A stretch of 64,000 nucleotides of DNA from Aquilaria yunnanensis (GCA_039654915.1 CM077593.1:60704501-60768500); one strand, 5' to 3'; counted from the stretch's first letter, positions 10,304 through 23,504 are shown. Made by a program: numbers and translations. The notes: a model not told the origin generated them from the sequence alone.

Positions 10304-11990
10304 ACCCTTCGAAAGTCACCGTCATAGAGACTCGGCATTCCAAAGACAAGGGGCTCCCGAAGTCATCCTCTACGCCGGAGGCTCAGCCGGCGACCGAGCA
10401 ACCCACTGCAGAGACTTCTATGCCGGAGGACGACTGCCCTCTAACAGTGACGTTAGGCTTCTTACTAGACTTCCAGCACTCCATCATCGCTGAAATGACT
10501 TAGCAACTCGACCAAAGGTTGCCCCAGCCTCCTTCGGTCAGAAGGGCATCCCCCTCGGCAATACGCCGGGAAGGAAGACCAAGGTCCACCACCAGAGTTC
10601 CAGGAGTGAGGGCTCTCATGACGCATCTTCGACGGAGGACGTGCCCCCTAAGGCACAACCCACCAGAGAAAGGGCGCCAAAAGAAATTAGGACCTCCTGT
10701 CAGCGGAGTCCATCCTCGTACCGAAGGTCCTAGTCTCCTCGCCATCGAAGTTACTCTACGAGAAGGAGAAGAAGTTTGCCAGTGCCGGTGACCACCAGGC
10801 AGCAAGGGGAAGCTAACACAGCTACCCTCATGGAGAAGATCCTTGGAAGACTGGAAAAGGTTGAGAGGCAGATCTCCCAAAAACCAGTCTGGGCAAGATT
10901 GTCCGATGCTTATATCGAAGAAGAGTCACCCTTTGTACGGGAAGTGGTGGAGGTGCCCATGCCTAGTGACTTCAGGGTGCCACACTTGGAAACCTGCGAC
11001 AATCGTAGTGACCCCCAGGCAGACCTGATAAAGTACAAGCGAAGCATGGTGCTCCACGGTGTAGATGACGCTACCCTTTGTAAGTGTTTTGAGGTGACCA
11101 TCTTTGGTCTAGCAACGGCATGGTATAACTCCCTGGCCCACGGAACCTTGTTGAGTTTCCAGGAGCTATTTACTGCCTTCACCCAATAGGTCATTGGCAG
11201 CAGGCCAATGGCCAAGTTGCTAGTGCAGATGTTCGACAAAGCACAGCGAAGTGGGGAAACCATTCGTGACTACGTTGAAAGGTTCAACCGAGAAACACTA
11301 AGCGTGCCTGACTTTCGGCTCGACATTCGCATCCTCGCGATGATAAGGGGACTTTGTAGATACTCCCAGCTTTTTTATGAGTTCTCCAATGACCCGCCAG
11401 ACACCTTCGGGGAGTTCTACCGAAAGGCCGAATAGCACATGACTGCCAAAGAACTCAGAATGCGGGGACCAAAGGTGGAACACGCTCGGCCTGAAGGACC
11501 AAGCCACCAGCCTCATTACTAGAATGAGGTTGGAGAAAGGCCCCGAAAACAATGGGGTAAAAGGCCAATGACGTTCACTCCCCTAAATGCCACGAGGGCC
11601 AGCATTCTCATGGCCTTAGAAAGGCAGGGGACTACAGTTCCAAGGCCAAAGGCCATGACTTCGGAAAACAAGAAGAACATGAAGAAGTACAACCAATTCC
11701 ACCGAGATCATGGTCATGACATCGAGGACTGCTTCCAGCTGAGGAAGTACATCGAGTCTCTGATAAAGCAAGGCCAACTTCACCGGTACTTGCAAATGTC
11801 TTCTCCGAAGGGGAGAAAGGAAGAACAAAGAAGGGGGGACGCGGAAGACTATGATTCTGACAGACATCGTGATCGAAGTCCTCGAAAGAATCCGCCACCA
11901 TTAGCAGGGGTCATCCAAACCATCACTACAGGGATACCCTCAGCTGAGAGGAAAAGAAAGATAAGAGAAATATCCATAATGGAGTATGGG
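10304..11990 (+). pseudogene. Tat1 gag
   Basis: Gag forms the particle that packages element RNA. A low-complexity N-terminal part (10304-10770) is followed by a capsid-like domain (10776-11435) with motifs such as WYNSLAHGTL and DYVERFNRE. A segment with FHRDHGHDIEDCFQLR (about 11695-11745) occupies the zinc-knuckle position, as is usual in Tat gag proteins. Stops are at 10501, 11187 (CAA-TAG), 11433 and 11520, and the frame changes between about 10620 and 10776. No ATG near the primer site clearly marks the start. The boundary with protease is approximate. Confidence 0.82.
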
Positions 11991-12233
11991 GACTCGCCGA
12001 ATAGGCTTGTTCGCAAACATGGGTCCACTGTGAAGTTCCCCCACGATGATCCACTCCTTCTCATGGCAAGGATAGGGAGTTGGGACATCAAAAGAGTACT
12101 TCTGGACGATGGCTCCAACACCGACGTCATCTTCTCACACCTACTGGATAACTTAGGCATTTCAAAAGGTGACCTCAACACAGTCAATTCTCCAAGCTTC
12201 GGGGTTGGGCCATCCAATCTCCCCATCCTCTGA
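11991..12233 (+). pseudogene. Tat1 protease
   Basis: An aspartic protease region is in frame with the end of gag. The active-site-like motif DDGSN lies at 12105-12119, preceded by hydrophobic VLL and followed by TDVIF, as in Tat proteases. The frame ends at TGA 12231-12233, inside the domain where a Trp or Arg codon is expected, so the C-terminal part continues only in another frame. The polyprotein would normally be cut by this enzyme. Confidence 0.7.
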
Positions 12234-13623
12234 TACATCGATCTGACCCTAATGCTGAAAGGGACCTCGCCTCAGAGTTAGGAGGAACTGTTTGCCTTCA
12301 TTATGACGAGGTTCATCATCATTGATGTTCCCTCATCATACAACACCATCCTTGGAAGGCAAACTGAAGGCAATCTCCACATCCGCTCGGATGTAAAGTA
12401 CTGAACAGTCACCTTCGCAACTAAAGAAAGAGATGCAGAGATCTTCATTGACCAATCTGAGGTCAGGAGGGTCTTCACCAAGGCTAGACAAAGCCCGGTG
12501 AAGGTCCAAGTATAGACTTTGGCTTTTGAAGGAGCCATCATGACAGGCGAAGAGACAGCAAAAGAGGGAGTAGAGGAGTTGGAAAAAGTAGAAACAAAAG
12601 ATGTAGAGCTGGTCCCCGGCCGGAACACTTGAGTAGGGAAAAAATTGGCCAAGGGTGACAAAGATAGGCTTGTATCTTTCTTGTTAATGAACAGAGATCT
12701 ATTCACATGCATGGGGTCGACCTCAGCATAATCCACCATAGTCTTAAAGTACGCCCTGACGCAAGGCCAATTCGGCAGAAAAAATGAAACCTATCAACTC
12801 ATAAGAAGTCCTTCGTTAAAATAAAAGTTAAGCGCCTGATTGAGGCAGGGGTAATAAGAGAAGTTAAATACCCTGAATGGCTCAGCAACGTGGTTATCAC
12901 CATAAAACAAGGGAGTGAAAAGCTCCAAATGTGCATCAATTTTTTAAACCTGAATGATGCCTGTCCAAAGGACTCCTACCCTTTGCCAGCTATAGACCAA
13001 TTGGTGGATTCAACCGCCGAATACGTCTTCTCAGTTTCCTCGATGCCTTCAGCAAGTATCATCAAATTTGGATGAACCACGAGGATGAAGAAAAAATCAC
13101 CTTCATCACCGAAGTTGGTACCTACTGCTACCTCAGAATGCCCTTCGGGCTTAATAATGCAAGGGCCACCTATCAAAGGTTGATGAATAAAGTGTTCGAC
13201 TCCCAAATCGGGAGGAACATAGAAGCATATGTCGATGATATGATAGTTAAGAGCAAAATGCCTAGTAATCATATCTTGGACTTAGATGAAACCTTTCAAC
13301 GATTTCAGGAGTTCGGAATTCACCTTAACCCCGAGAAGTGCGTGTTTGGAGTAAGCGCAGGTAAGTTCCTTGGGTTCATGATGTCAGAAAGAGGAATAGA
13401 AGCCAACCCCGAAAAGGTCAAAGCCTTGTTAGGATTCCGAACACCTACAACCACTAAAGATATACAAAGGCATACCGAAAGAATCGCTTCCTTTAGTAGA
13501 TTCATTTCTAGGTACGGTGACCGATGTCGACAATTCTGCAAGGTGCTTACCAAAGCAACCAAAAGCAAAGGCAACTTTGGAACCAAGGAGCACCCTTGGA
13601 ACCAAGAATGTGAAAAAGCTTAG
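12234..13623 (+). pseudogene. Tat1 reverse transcriptase
   Basis: The N-terminal linker (12234-12780) carries many stops but keeps NTILGRQ and DLFTCM. RT fingers are seen at about 12820-13030 (IEAGVIREV, YPEWLSNVV, NDACPKDSYPLP). The frame shifts near 13040. Residues PFGLNNARATYQRLM and the catalytic YVDD (13228-13239) then read cleanly from 13072 to TAG 13621-13623. The catalytic motif survives but the protein is broken in several places. Confidence 0.85.
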
Positions 13624-14480
13624 GATGAGCTAAAAAGCTACCTAACCCATCTGCCAACACTTCAGCAACCTTTGGAAGGAGAGCCTCTCATCCTCTACCT
13701 TGCCGTCACTGAAAAAGCTGTGAGTTCAGTCCTAGTGAAAGAAGAGGGTGGGAGGCAGTGGCCAGTATATTATGTAAGCAAGTCCCTGCACAGCGCCGAG
13801 GTCAGGCTACGGCCCTACTTTCAAGGACACGCCATCATTGTCCAAAGTAACCTACCTCTTCGTGACATAATGAAGAAGGTAGAGCATTCGGGAAGGCTGT
13901 CAAAATGGTGTATCGAGCTCAGAGAATATGACATCACTTATAGCCAATAAGGGCAATAAAAGCCCAAGCATTGGCAGACTTCATCGCCGAAGTCCAAGAA
14001 ATAGAGAATGCCAAAGTTACCTCGGAAGACCTGATAAGGATTGAACCAGAGTGGAAACTCTTTGTCGATGGAGCCTCAGGAGCCGAACACCAAGCTGCTG
14101 GAGTGGTTCTTTGGGGGCCCAAAGGTATGGAAGCCTTCAAAGCCATCAAATTCAGTTTTGATGTCACCAATAACATCGTCGAATATGAGGCCCTCATAGC
14201 CGGATTAAAACTGGCCAGAAAAGTAGGTGTGAGAAACCTTAAGGCCCACAGCGACTCACAGCTAGTACCCCGGCAAATGACAGGAGACTACCCTGCAAAG
14301 GATCCAACCTTGGCAAAATATCATGACCTCGTCAAGAAACTCATGAAAGAGTTTGAGTCGGTACATATAGAAAACATGCTTCGTAGAGATAATGCTAAAG
14401 CTGACACCTTCGCCAAGTCCAACAAACTCACCGAGGTGCTGAGTCAACCCAGCACAGAGCTAATGTGCGTAGCATCCTAG
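13624..14480 (+). pseudogene. Tat1 RNase H plus second (archaeal-type) RNase H
   Basis: The first domain (13672-13950) has LYLAVTEKAVSSVL and VYYVSKSLHSAE. It lacks the usual first catalytic Asp, as is typical of Tat elements. A small frameshift at 13950-13971 leads to a second RNase H with WKLFVDGAS, EYEALIAGL, SDSQL and a final Asp in NAKAD. These are the four acidic positions of a complete RNase H. Two RNase H domains in a row are the diagnostic trait of the Tat group. The open frame ends at TAG 14478-14480. Confidence 0.82.
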
Positions 14481-15072
14481 GGAGAAGGATGGCTAGATTC
14501 CATCAAGAAATACCTTGCAACTTCGGGACTCCCCGAAGACCCTGCCGAGGCCGCAAAAGTGCAAAAAAGCTCTGGGAGATACTTCTTCGTCGGGGAGGAA
14601 CTATACAGACAAGGGTATGCAAGTCCCTTACAGAGGTGCATGAGTCAAGAGGATGCCAGAACAATCCTCGAAGAAGTTCATGACGGGACCTGTGGTTCCC
14701 ACATAGGAACAGACGCCCTCGCTAGAGTACTACTTCGCCAAGGTTACTTTTGGCCTACCTTAAGAAAGGATGCAAGGCAATTTGTTCGAATATGTGACAA
14801 TTGCCAAAGACATGCCAACATCTAAAGGTTACCCTTGGAGGAGATAACTTTGGAAAATTACCCTTGCCCCTTCACCGTCTGGGGTATTGACCTCATCGGA
14901 CCTCTCCCAAGCGCCCTCGGTGGGGTGAAGCTTTGCATAGTTGTAGTAGACTACTTCACTAAGTGGATCGAAGTAGAGCCTTTGGCATCGATCTCGGCCA
15001 AGGATACCCAGAAGTTCATCTAGAAGAATAAGATATGCCGATTTGGCATACCAAAGGTAATAGTGGCTGACA
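14481..15072 (+). pseudogene. Tat1 integrase, part 1 (HHCC and first two Asp)
   Basis: It continues in the same frame after the stop at 14478. The linker (LPEDPAEAAKV) leads into the HHCC zinc domain (EVHDGTCGSH, then ICDNCQRH at about 14790-14815), with a TAA at 14823. The catalytic core starts with GIDLIGPLP (first Asp) and reaches VIVAD, where the second catalytic Asp codon lies in the target duplication TGACA (15068-15072). A TAG is at 15021. A Cop1 solo LTR interrupts the gene at this point. Confidence 0.85.
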
Positions 15073-16488
15073 TGTTGGGTCTCAGGAGCCAAACAGCACA
15101 GTGGAATTTAACCGAAACCGTCCAGGATCCAAGTGAAACGGGGTAAACCGGGTGTTCAAAAATTTGCATACCTCATTTTTGGTTAAGATCTCTCACTCAA
15201 CTGTAGAGTCAAATCACAAAACCTGAACAGTTGACGTGTTCAGGCTCTCTATGGTATCCACACGAGCCTCTCGGGATCACCACCCTTCCACCACATCCCG
15301 GCAGATGCGTTTCTCTTGCGCTCGCAGTGCTAGCTTGCATCCTCCAAGGAATTGCAAGAGAATAGTGTGGCTGTCCTTTTGGGAGGCTAGTCCAAGGAGA
15401 CCTGCGAATTTCTCACTAGAAGTTGTATTTATAGTGAGACTCAACTTTCAGCCCTAATGGGTTTCAAAGCCCTAATCCAATTAGGCTTTAATTTCGGACT
15501 TAATAACGGCTCAACTATTGGGCCCATTATTAATACGAAATTGTTGTGAAACCAAAACCCAAATTATTAGCCCATGCACTCTAATGATCCAAATAGCTCT
15601 ATCTGTGTGACCCAATATGCTCTTACCAAGTTGGGAATGATCATAAATCACATTTATGATCATAAGCAATGAGCGGTGTCTAGCAACACATCATTGCTAC
15701 CCAAGTGACAAGATTGTCGGTGATTTGACTAAACCTTTATGATCATCACTGATATATGCCATTGTCCCTTTGTCCAAGATATCAAGACTAAGCACGAGTC
15801 ATGGAATGTGTCACTCCTGTATAGCCCAATCTTTGGTTTCTTGATTACCGAGTAGACCAACTTAAACTGATGACATTGATATCGTATATCAACTCATCCG
15901 AGCATGGCCATGCATTTTTCTAAGTCTTACTCTATCAAGGGGCCCGAAGATATCACTCCCGTTACATAGGAGGGACAAATCCCGTCTTGTTCATACAAAT
16001 CCCTCCGCATGATATGTGACATACCCAATGACCTCCTTCAAGTTCACTCAGTTATGAACAACAAAGGAAAGTATCAAAGTATGTGACTCACATGTAGGGA
16101 ACCTTGATGATCTTAGGTCGAAGGACTACATATACCATGATCACTATGAGAATCACTTATGCACTCATATAATGATCCATGAAGTGTTCTCATGGTGGGT
16201 CGGTGCAGTACACAAGTTCTCCAACTTGTACCCATATGTAGACTACATATCTCATATTAGTCTCCACATATGCTAGTCATTATGTATTATTGCATCCCGC
16301 TCCACAATAATACTGTACTAGGGACATTTAAGAATATCATTATTCTAGGGTTACAATTATGTTTATTACGTTACGCAGAAACAAAACAACAAACATAATG
16401 GTTGGATTAATGGCTCAACAAAATATCATGACTCAATGTGCAAAAATACAATCATCTCATGATTGGCTTTTTGGGCACAACACTAACA
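15073..16488 (-). mobile_element. Cop1 solo LTR (in Tat1 integrase)
   Basis: A complete reverse-orientation LTR of 1416 bp, TGTTGGGTC...CACTAACA. It is flanked by perfect TGACA copies at 15068-15072 and 16489-16493. No internal sequence remains, so it is the product of recombination between the two LTRs of a former element. Confidence 0.93.
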
Positions 16489-16493
16489 TGACA

Positions 16494-16701
16494 ATGGTAC
16501 CCAGTTTACTGACAAAGGGTTTCAAGAATTCTTGACTAACCTCGGCGTAAAACTACACTTTGCCCCGGTAGCCCTTCCTTAAAGTAATGGACAAGTCGAG
16601 GTGTCTAATAGGACAATAAAAGATGGTCTAAAGAAAAAGCTAAAAGAGGCAAAAGGGAAATGGCCAAGGGAACTCCCAAGTGTACTATGGAGTTATCGCA
16701 C
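16494..16701 (+). pseudogene. Tat1 integrase, part 2 (catalytic Glu)
   Basis: Core integrase resumes with NGTQFTDKGFQ right after the duplication. SNGQVEVSNR holds the third catalytic residue (Glu). One stop (TAA) replaces a codon just before it at about 16580. The stretch ends at SYRT, where Cop1-E is inserted at the CGCAC duplication (16697-16701). Confidence 0.85.
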
Positions 16702-18118
16702 TGTTGGATTTTGGGAGCCAAACAGCGCAGCGAAATTTAAACGAAACCCTCTAGGATCCAAGTGAAACAGGGTAAACCGGGTGTTCAAAAATTTTCATAC
16801 CTAATTTTCGGTTGAGATCTCTCACTCAACTGTAGACTCGAATCACAAAACCAGAACAGTTGACGTGTTCAAGCTCTCTATGGTATCCACACGAGCCTTT
16901 CAGGATCACCACACTTCCACCACGTCCCGGTAGATGCATTTCTCTTACGCTCGCAGTGCTAGCTTGCGTCCTCCAAGAAATTGCAAGAGAAGAGTGCGGC
17001 TGTCCATTTGGGAGGCTAGGGCAAGGAGACCTGTGAATTTCTCATTAAAAGTTCCTTTTATAGTGAGACTCAACTTCCAGGCCTAATGGGTTTCAAAGCC
17101 CTAATCCAATTAGGCTTTAATTTTGGGCTTAACAATGGCTCAACTCTTGGGCCCATTATTACTACGAAATTAAAGCGAAACCATAACCCAAATAATTAGC
17201 CCATGCACTCTAATGATCCAAATAGCTCTATGTGTGTGACCCAATAGGCTCTTACCACATTGGCAATGATCACAAATCACATTTATGATCATAAGCAATG
17301 AGCGGTGTGTAGCAAGACATCATTACTACCCAAGTGACAAGATTGTCGGTGATTCGACTAAACCTTTATGATCATCACTGATATATGCCATTGTCCCTTT
17401 GTCCAAGATATCAAGACTAAGCACGAGACATGGAATGTGACACTCTCGTATAGCTCAATCTTTGGTTTCTTGATTACCGAGTAGACAAACTTAAACTAAT
17501 GACTTTGATATCATATATCAACTCAACCGAGCATTGCCACGCATTTTTCTAAGTCTTACTCTATCAAGGGGCCCGAAGATATCACTCCCGTTACATAGGA
17601 GGGACAAATCCCATCTTGATCATACAAATCCCTCCGCATGATATGTAACATACCCAATGACCTCCTTCAAGTTCACTCAGTTACGAGCAACAAAGGAAAG
17701 TATCAAAGTATGTGACTCACATGTAGGGAACCTTGATGATCTTAGGTCAAAGGACTACATATACCATGATCACTATGAGAATCACTTATGACACTCATAT
17801 AACGATCCATGTAGTGTTCTCATGGTGGGTCGGTCTAGTACACAAGTTCTCCAACTTGTACCCATATGTGGACTACATATCTCATATTAGTCTCCACATA
17901 TGCTAGTCGTTATGTATTATTGCAACCCGCTACACAATAATACTAGACCAGGGATGTTTGAGAATATCATTATTCTAGGGTTACAATTATGTTTATTGCG
18001 TTATGCAGAAACAGAACAACAAACACAATTGCTGGATTAATGCCTTAATACAATATCAAGACTCAATGTGCAAAAATACCATCATCTTATGATTGGCTTT
18101 TTGGGCACGACACTAACA
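16702..18118 (-). repeat. Cop1-E 3' LTR
   Basis: 1417 bp, TGTTGGATT...CACTAACA, reverse orientation. Its inner edge abuts the polypurine tract GTGTAAGTGGGAGAA read on the minus strand (18119-18133). Confidence 0.92.
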
Positions 18119-20758
18119 TTCTCCCACTTACACTAAAGCCAGTCATCCATGTATCTAATACCAACGGACCTAGAATGGCTATCATGCTTTTGCTACGTAA
18201 GGGGCTTTGTCAGTGGATCAGTAATGTTGCTGTCTGTCAAAGTCCTACATATCCTTACCTCACCCCTCTCGATGATCTCCCTGAGGAGATAATAGCGTCG
18301 GAGTAAGTGTTTGGACCGCTGGTGAGATTGAGGTTCCTTAGCCTGTGCGATTGCTCCATTGTTGTCACAATAGAGCTCTATTGGGTCGGCAATGCTTGGA
18401 ACCATTCTAAGTTCAGTGATGAACTTCTTGATCCAAATTGCCTCCTTCGTAGCATCAAAGGCGACAATGTACTGAGATTCTGTTGTAGAGTCAGCTACTA
18501 TCTATTGCTTTGAACTCTTCCAGCTTACAGCACCACCACCAATACAAAACACATAACCAGATTGTGATCTAAAATCATCCTTATCGGATTGGAAGCTTGC
18601 ATCAGTGCAACCCCTTACAACGAGCTCATCTTCACCTCCAAAGACCAAGAATGCATCCTCAGTCCTTCATAAGTACTTAAGGATGTTCTTAACAGCTATC
18701 CAGTGACTCTCTCCGGGGTTCGATTGGTACCTACTCGTCATGCTCAAGGCATATGAGACATCGGGACGAGTACATATCATGGCATACATGATAGACCCAA
18801 TTGCTGAGCCATATGGAATCTTACTCATGTGCTCTCTCTCCTCTGGTGTACTCGGACACTGAGATCTAGAAGGAGTTATACCATGTGACATGGGTGGGAA
18901 TCCTTTCTTAGAATCTTGCATGCTAAACCTCTTTAGCAACTTGTCAATGTATGTACTTTGACTTAGGCCAAGAAGCTTTCTAGATCTATCTCTATAGATC
19001 CTAATGCCTAACACATAGGCTGCTTCACCCAAGTCCTTCGTAGAGAAACATTTCCCTAGCCAAGTCTTCATAGGCTGTAGCTCAGGAATGTCATTCCCGA
19101 TGAGTAGTATGTCATCTACATACAACACCAAGAAGAAAATAGCACTCCCACTAACCTTATTGTAAACACAAGGTTCATCTTCATTTTTGATAAAACCAAA
19201 CTCTTTGATTGTTTCATCAAAACAAAGATTCCAACTTTGAGACACTTGCTTCAGTCCATAAATAGACCTTTGCAACTTGCACACTTTATTGGCATTCTCA
19301 GGAGTGACAAAACCCTCAGGTTGTGTCATGTACACATCCTCAAGTAGCTTTCCATTTAGGAATGCAGTTTTGACATCCATTTGCCATATTTCATAATCAT
19401 AGTGTGCAGCAACAGCAAACAAAATTCAGATGGATTTAAGCATAGCAACTGGTGAAAAAGTTTCTTCATAGTCAATACCATGAATTTGCTTGAAACCTTT
19501 TGCAACCAATCGTCCCTTAAAGGTAATCACATTACCATCCATGTCAGTTTTCTTCTTGAAAACCCATTTGTACCCTATGGGTTTTACCCCTTCAGTTGGG
19601 TCAACCAAAGTCCATACTTGGTTTTCATACATGGATTCCATCTCAAATTTCATGGCCACTACCCACTTCTCAGAGTCAGGGCCCGACATAGCTTGTTGGT
19701 AGGTTGTGGGCTCATCCTGATCCATGAGCATCACATCACCAGTGTGAGTCACAAGAAATCCATATCTCTCAGGCTCACACCGAATCCTACCAGACCTACG
19801 TGGGCTCTGTGCTACAGGAATAGACTCTTGAACCACAACATCTTGTGGTGTCTGTTCAGGTTCCATTTCAGGTTCGATGTCTCCTTGTTGTTCTTGAATT
19901 TCTTCAAGTTCTACTTTCCTCCCACTAGTTCCTTTAAAGATAAACTCTTTCTCTAAGAAGACACCAGTTCAAGCAACAAGCACTTTTTGGTCAGAAGGAT
20001 TGTAGAAATAGTAACCCTTTGTTTCTTTGGGATACCTAACAAAAAGGAATTTTTGAGATTTGGGCCCTAGTTTTTCAGAGGATTGATGTTTCACATAAGT
20101 GTTATAGGCCCAAATCTTCATAAAAGACAAATTGGGACGCCTCCCACTCCATATCTCATACGGTGTCTTTTGAACCGATTTAGATGGAACTCGGTTTAGT
20201 GTAAAAGCGGTTGTCTCTAAAGCATGTCCCCAAAAGGAGTTTGGAAGGTCAGCTGGACTCATCATGGAGCGAACCATGTCTAACAAAGTTTGATATCTCT
20301 TTTCAGATACACCATTCCATTGAGGTGTACCAGGTGGAGTGAGTTGTGATACTATACCACAGTCCTTCAGATAGTTAAGGAATTCTTGATCCAGGTACTC
20401 TCCACCTCGATCTGATTGAAGCACTTTGATACTCTTCCCGAGTTGATTCTCTACATCATTCTTGAATTCTTTGAACTTTTCAAAGGATTCCAACTTGTGT
20501 CTCATGAGATACACATAGCCATATCTACTAAAGTCATCGGTGAAGGTAATGAAGTATTGGAAACCTCCTTTAGCATGTGTAGACATAGGGCCACATACAT
20601 CACTATGTATGAGTCCTAGTAAGTCATTAGCCCTTTCACTTTGCCCTATGAATGGGGCTTTGGTCATCTTGCCCAACAAACATGACTCATATGTCTCATA
20701 TGATTCAAAATCAAATGAGTCCAAGAGTCCATCCTTATGGAGCTTGGATATGCGGGTC
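18119..20758 (-). pseudogene. Cop1-E integrase (C-part), reverse transcriptase, RNase H
   Basis: The rest of the pol polyprotein on the minus strand, starting at the solo-LTR junction. The integrase core is present (TDDFSRYGYV, SDRGGEYLD, and the Glu region, here GVSEKR). The RT holds YVDDILLIGND near 19110. The RNase H end (LYCDNNGA, DPLTKPLT) runs to the polypurine tract. In-frame TGA codons are at 19969-19971 and 19426-19428 (both CGA in Cop1-B) and 18667-18669, and a TAG lies near 18505. All are single-base changes in an otherwise continuous frame, so decay is recent relative to Cop1-C. Confidence 0.9.
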
Positions 20759-20763
20759 TCATT

Positions 20764-22179
20764 TGTTAGTGTTGTGCCCAAAAAGCCAATCATGAGATGA
20801 TTGTATTTTTGCACATTGAGTCATGATATTTTATTGAGGCATTAATCCAGCAATTTTCTTTGTTGTTTTGTTTCTGCGTAACGTAATAAACATAATTGTA
20901 ACCCTAGAATAATGATATTCTTAAACGTCCCTAGTCTAGTATTATTGTGGAGCGGGTTGCAATAATACATAATGACTAGCATATGTGGAGACTAATATGA
21001 GATATGTAGTCTACATATGGGTACAAGTTGGAGAACTTGTGTACTGGACCGACCCACCATGAGAACACTTCATGGATCGTTATATGAGTGTCATAAGTGA
21101 TTCTCATAGTGATCATGGTATATGTAGTCCTTCGACCTAAGATCATCAAGGTTCCCTACATGTGAGTCACATACTTTGATACTTTCCTTTGTTGCTCGTA
21201 ACTGAGTGAACTTGAAGGAGGTCATTGGGTATGTCACATATCATGCGGAGGGATTTGTATGATCAAGATGGGATTTGTCCCTCCTATGTAACGGGAGTGA
21301 TATCTTTGGGCCCCTTGATAGAGTGAGACTTAGAAAATGCATGGCCATGCTCCGATGAGTTGATATATGATATCAATGTCATCAGTTTAAGTTGGTCTAC
21401 TCGGTAATCAAGAAACCAATGATTGGGCTATACGAGAGTGACACATTCCATGTCTCGTGCTTAGTCTTGATATCTTGGACAAAGGGACAATGGCATATAT
21501 CGGTGATGATCATAAAGGTTTAGTCGATTCACCGACAATCTTGTCACTTGGGTAGCAATGATGTGTTGCTCGACACCGCTCATTGCTTATGATCATAAAT
21601 GTGATTTATGATCATTGCCAACATGGCAAGAGCCTATTGGGTCGCACACGTAGAGCTATTTGGATCATTAGAGTGCATGGGCTAATTATTTGGGTTATGG
21701 TTTCACTTTAATTTCGTATTAATAATGGGCCAAGGAGTTGAGCCATTATTAAGCCAGAAATTAAATCCTAATTGGATTAGGGCTTTGAAACCCATTAGGC
21801 CTGGAAGTTGAGTCTCACCATAAATATAACTTTTAAGTGAGAAATTCACAGGTCTCCTTGCCCTAGCCTCCCAAAAGGACAGCCGCACTCTTCTCTTGCA
21901 ATTCCTTGGAGGACGCAAGCTAGCACCGCGAGCGCAAGAGAAACGCATCTGCCGGGACGTGGTGGAAGTGTGGTGATCCCGAGAGGCTCGTGTGGATACC
22001 ATAGAGAGCCTGAACACGTCAACTGTTCAGGTTTTATGATTCGACTCTACAGTTGAGTGAGAGATCTCAACCGAAAATCAGGTATGAAATTTTTGAACAC
22101 CTGGTTTACCCCGTTTCACTTGGATCCTGGAGGGTTTCGGTTAAATTCCGCTGCGCTGTTTGGCTCCCGAAACCCAACA
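20764..22179 (+). mobile_element. Cop1 solo LTR (in Cop1-E integrase)
   Basis: A complete 1416-bp LTR on the plus strand, opposite to its host element. It starts TGTTAGTGTTG and ends CCGAAACCCAACA. Perfect TCATT duplications lie at 20759-20763 and 22180-22184. It splits the integrase zinc domain of Cop1-E. Confidence 0.93.
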
Positions 22180-22679
22180 TCATTTATATGGCCCAAGCGA
22201 TAGTGCCAGAGATAGGTCAGGTTCGAATCATTCAATCTGACCTTCTTGGTATTCACATTATAGATTGGATCTTTGAGGTCTAGGACATACAACCCATTGC
22301 TAAGTTGAGCACTACCATAAAAGATTTCATTCAAATAAATAGAACAACATTTGTCCTTTATTATAAATGAAAAACCTTTCTTATCTAAACAAGAAACTGA
22401 AATCAACTTTCTACTAATAGTAGGCACAAAGTAGCAGTTGTCTAATTCTAAAACTAATCCACTAGGTAAAGTGAGAACATAAGCCCCTACGGCTAAGGTA
22501 GCAACCCTTGCTCCATTTCCAACACGTAGGTCCACTTTACATCGGGCCAATCTTCTACTTCTACTTAGATCCTGCACATTTGCACAAATGTGAGATCCAC
22601 ATCCAGTATCCAATACCCAAGATGAGGAAGTAGAAAAGTTAGCCTCTATAATAAAAATACCTGAAGTGGAAGTCTTACT
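22180..22679 (-). pseudogene. Cop1-E protease and integrase N-end
   Basis: In the same frame as gag but beyond a TGA. Protease DTGCGSH is intact near 22605. The sequence continues through the spacer (VNTKKVRLNDSN) to the integrase His pair (YLWHYRLGHIN), where the solo LTR interrupts. The codon after the integrase His motif is the TCATT duplication. Confidence 0.87.
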
Positions 22680-23504
22680 TCACTTTTCCTTAGCAAGTTC
22701 TTTAAGATAAAGCTTGCAGTTGCGCTTCCAGTGTCCAGGTTGCTTACAATGGAAGCACTCCCCTTCCTTTGCCACACCACCCTTTGGTTTCAGTGCAGCT
22801 GAAGAAGAATTAGCATTGGACTTTCCATTAGCTTTATCCTTATTCTTGTTAGCTTTTCCCTTTCCTTTGCCCTTTTGAACCATCAAAATGGGCTTAGCCT
22901 TCTTAAGGTTTTTCTCAGCAGTTCTCAACATGGTGAGCAATTCAAGGAGGGACTTGTCAAGGTCGTTCATGTTATAGTTCATGACGAACTGACTATAGCT
23001 TTCAGGAAACGATTGTAAAACTACATCAACAGCCAACTCTTTCTGAAGAGCAAATCCCAAACTCTCAAGATTCTCAATGTACCCAATCATCTTGAGCACA
23101 TGAGGACCCACGGGACTTCCATCAGACATCTTGCATTGAAATAATGCCTTAAAGGTCTCAAACCTCTCATGCCTAGCTTGCAGTTGGAAAACCATTTTGA
23201 GATGTTTGATCATATCGAACGCCGCCATGTTCTCATGTTGCTTCTGAAGCTCAGATTCGATGGTAATAAGCATGAGGCATGCAACATCCAAAGCATCATC
23301 AGAATGCCTCTCGTGTGCATCTCTTTCAGCTCTTGGAGCTATGGCAACAGGCTCATTTAGAATAGGCTGCTCTTGGACATAATCCTTTCTCTCTTGCCTG
23401 AGGATTATCCTCAAGTTTCGGTACCATTTGAGAAAGTTGGTCCCATTCAATTTTTCCTTCTCAAGGAAATATCGTAACAAAAGTGTCGATGTGTTTTGTG
23501 CCAT
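22680..23504 (-). pseudogene. Cop1-E gag
   Basis: ATG at 23504 in the context ACCATGGCACAAAAC, as in Cop1-B. 274 codons cover the copia gag (LNGTNFLKWYRNL, VVLQSFPESY), a basic Lys/Gly stretch and the zinc knuckle CFHCKQPGHWKRNC. A TGA (22680-22682) replaces the Gly codon seen in Cop1-B and separates gag from protease. Without that change the frame would be the normal fused gag-pol. Confidence 0.88.

Noticed and set aside
16489..16701. Independent short gene between two LTRs
   Set aside because: It is the middle of the Tat1 integrase, as both target duplications and the catalytic Glu motif show.
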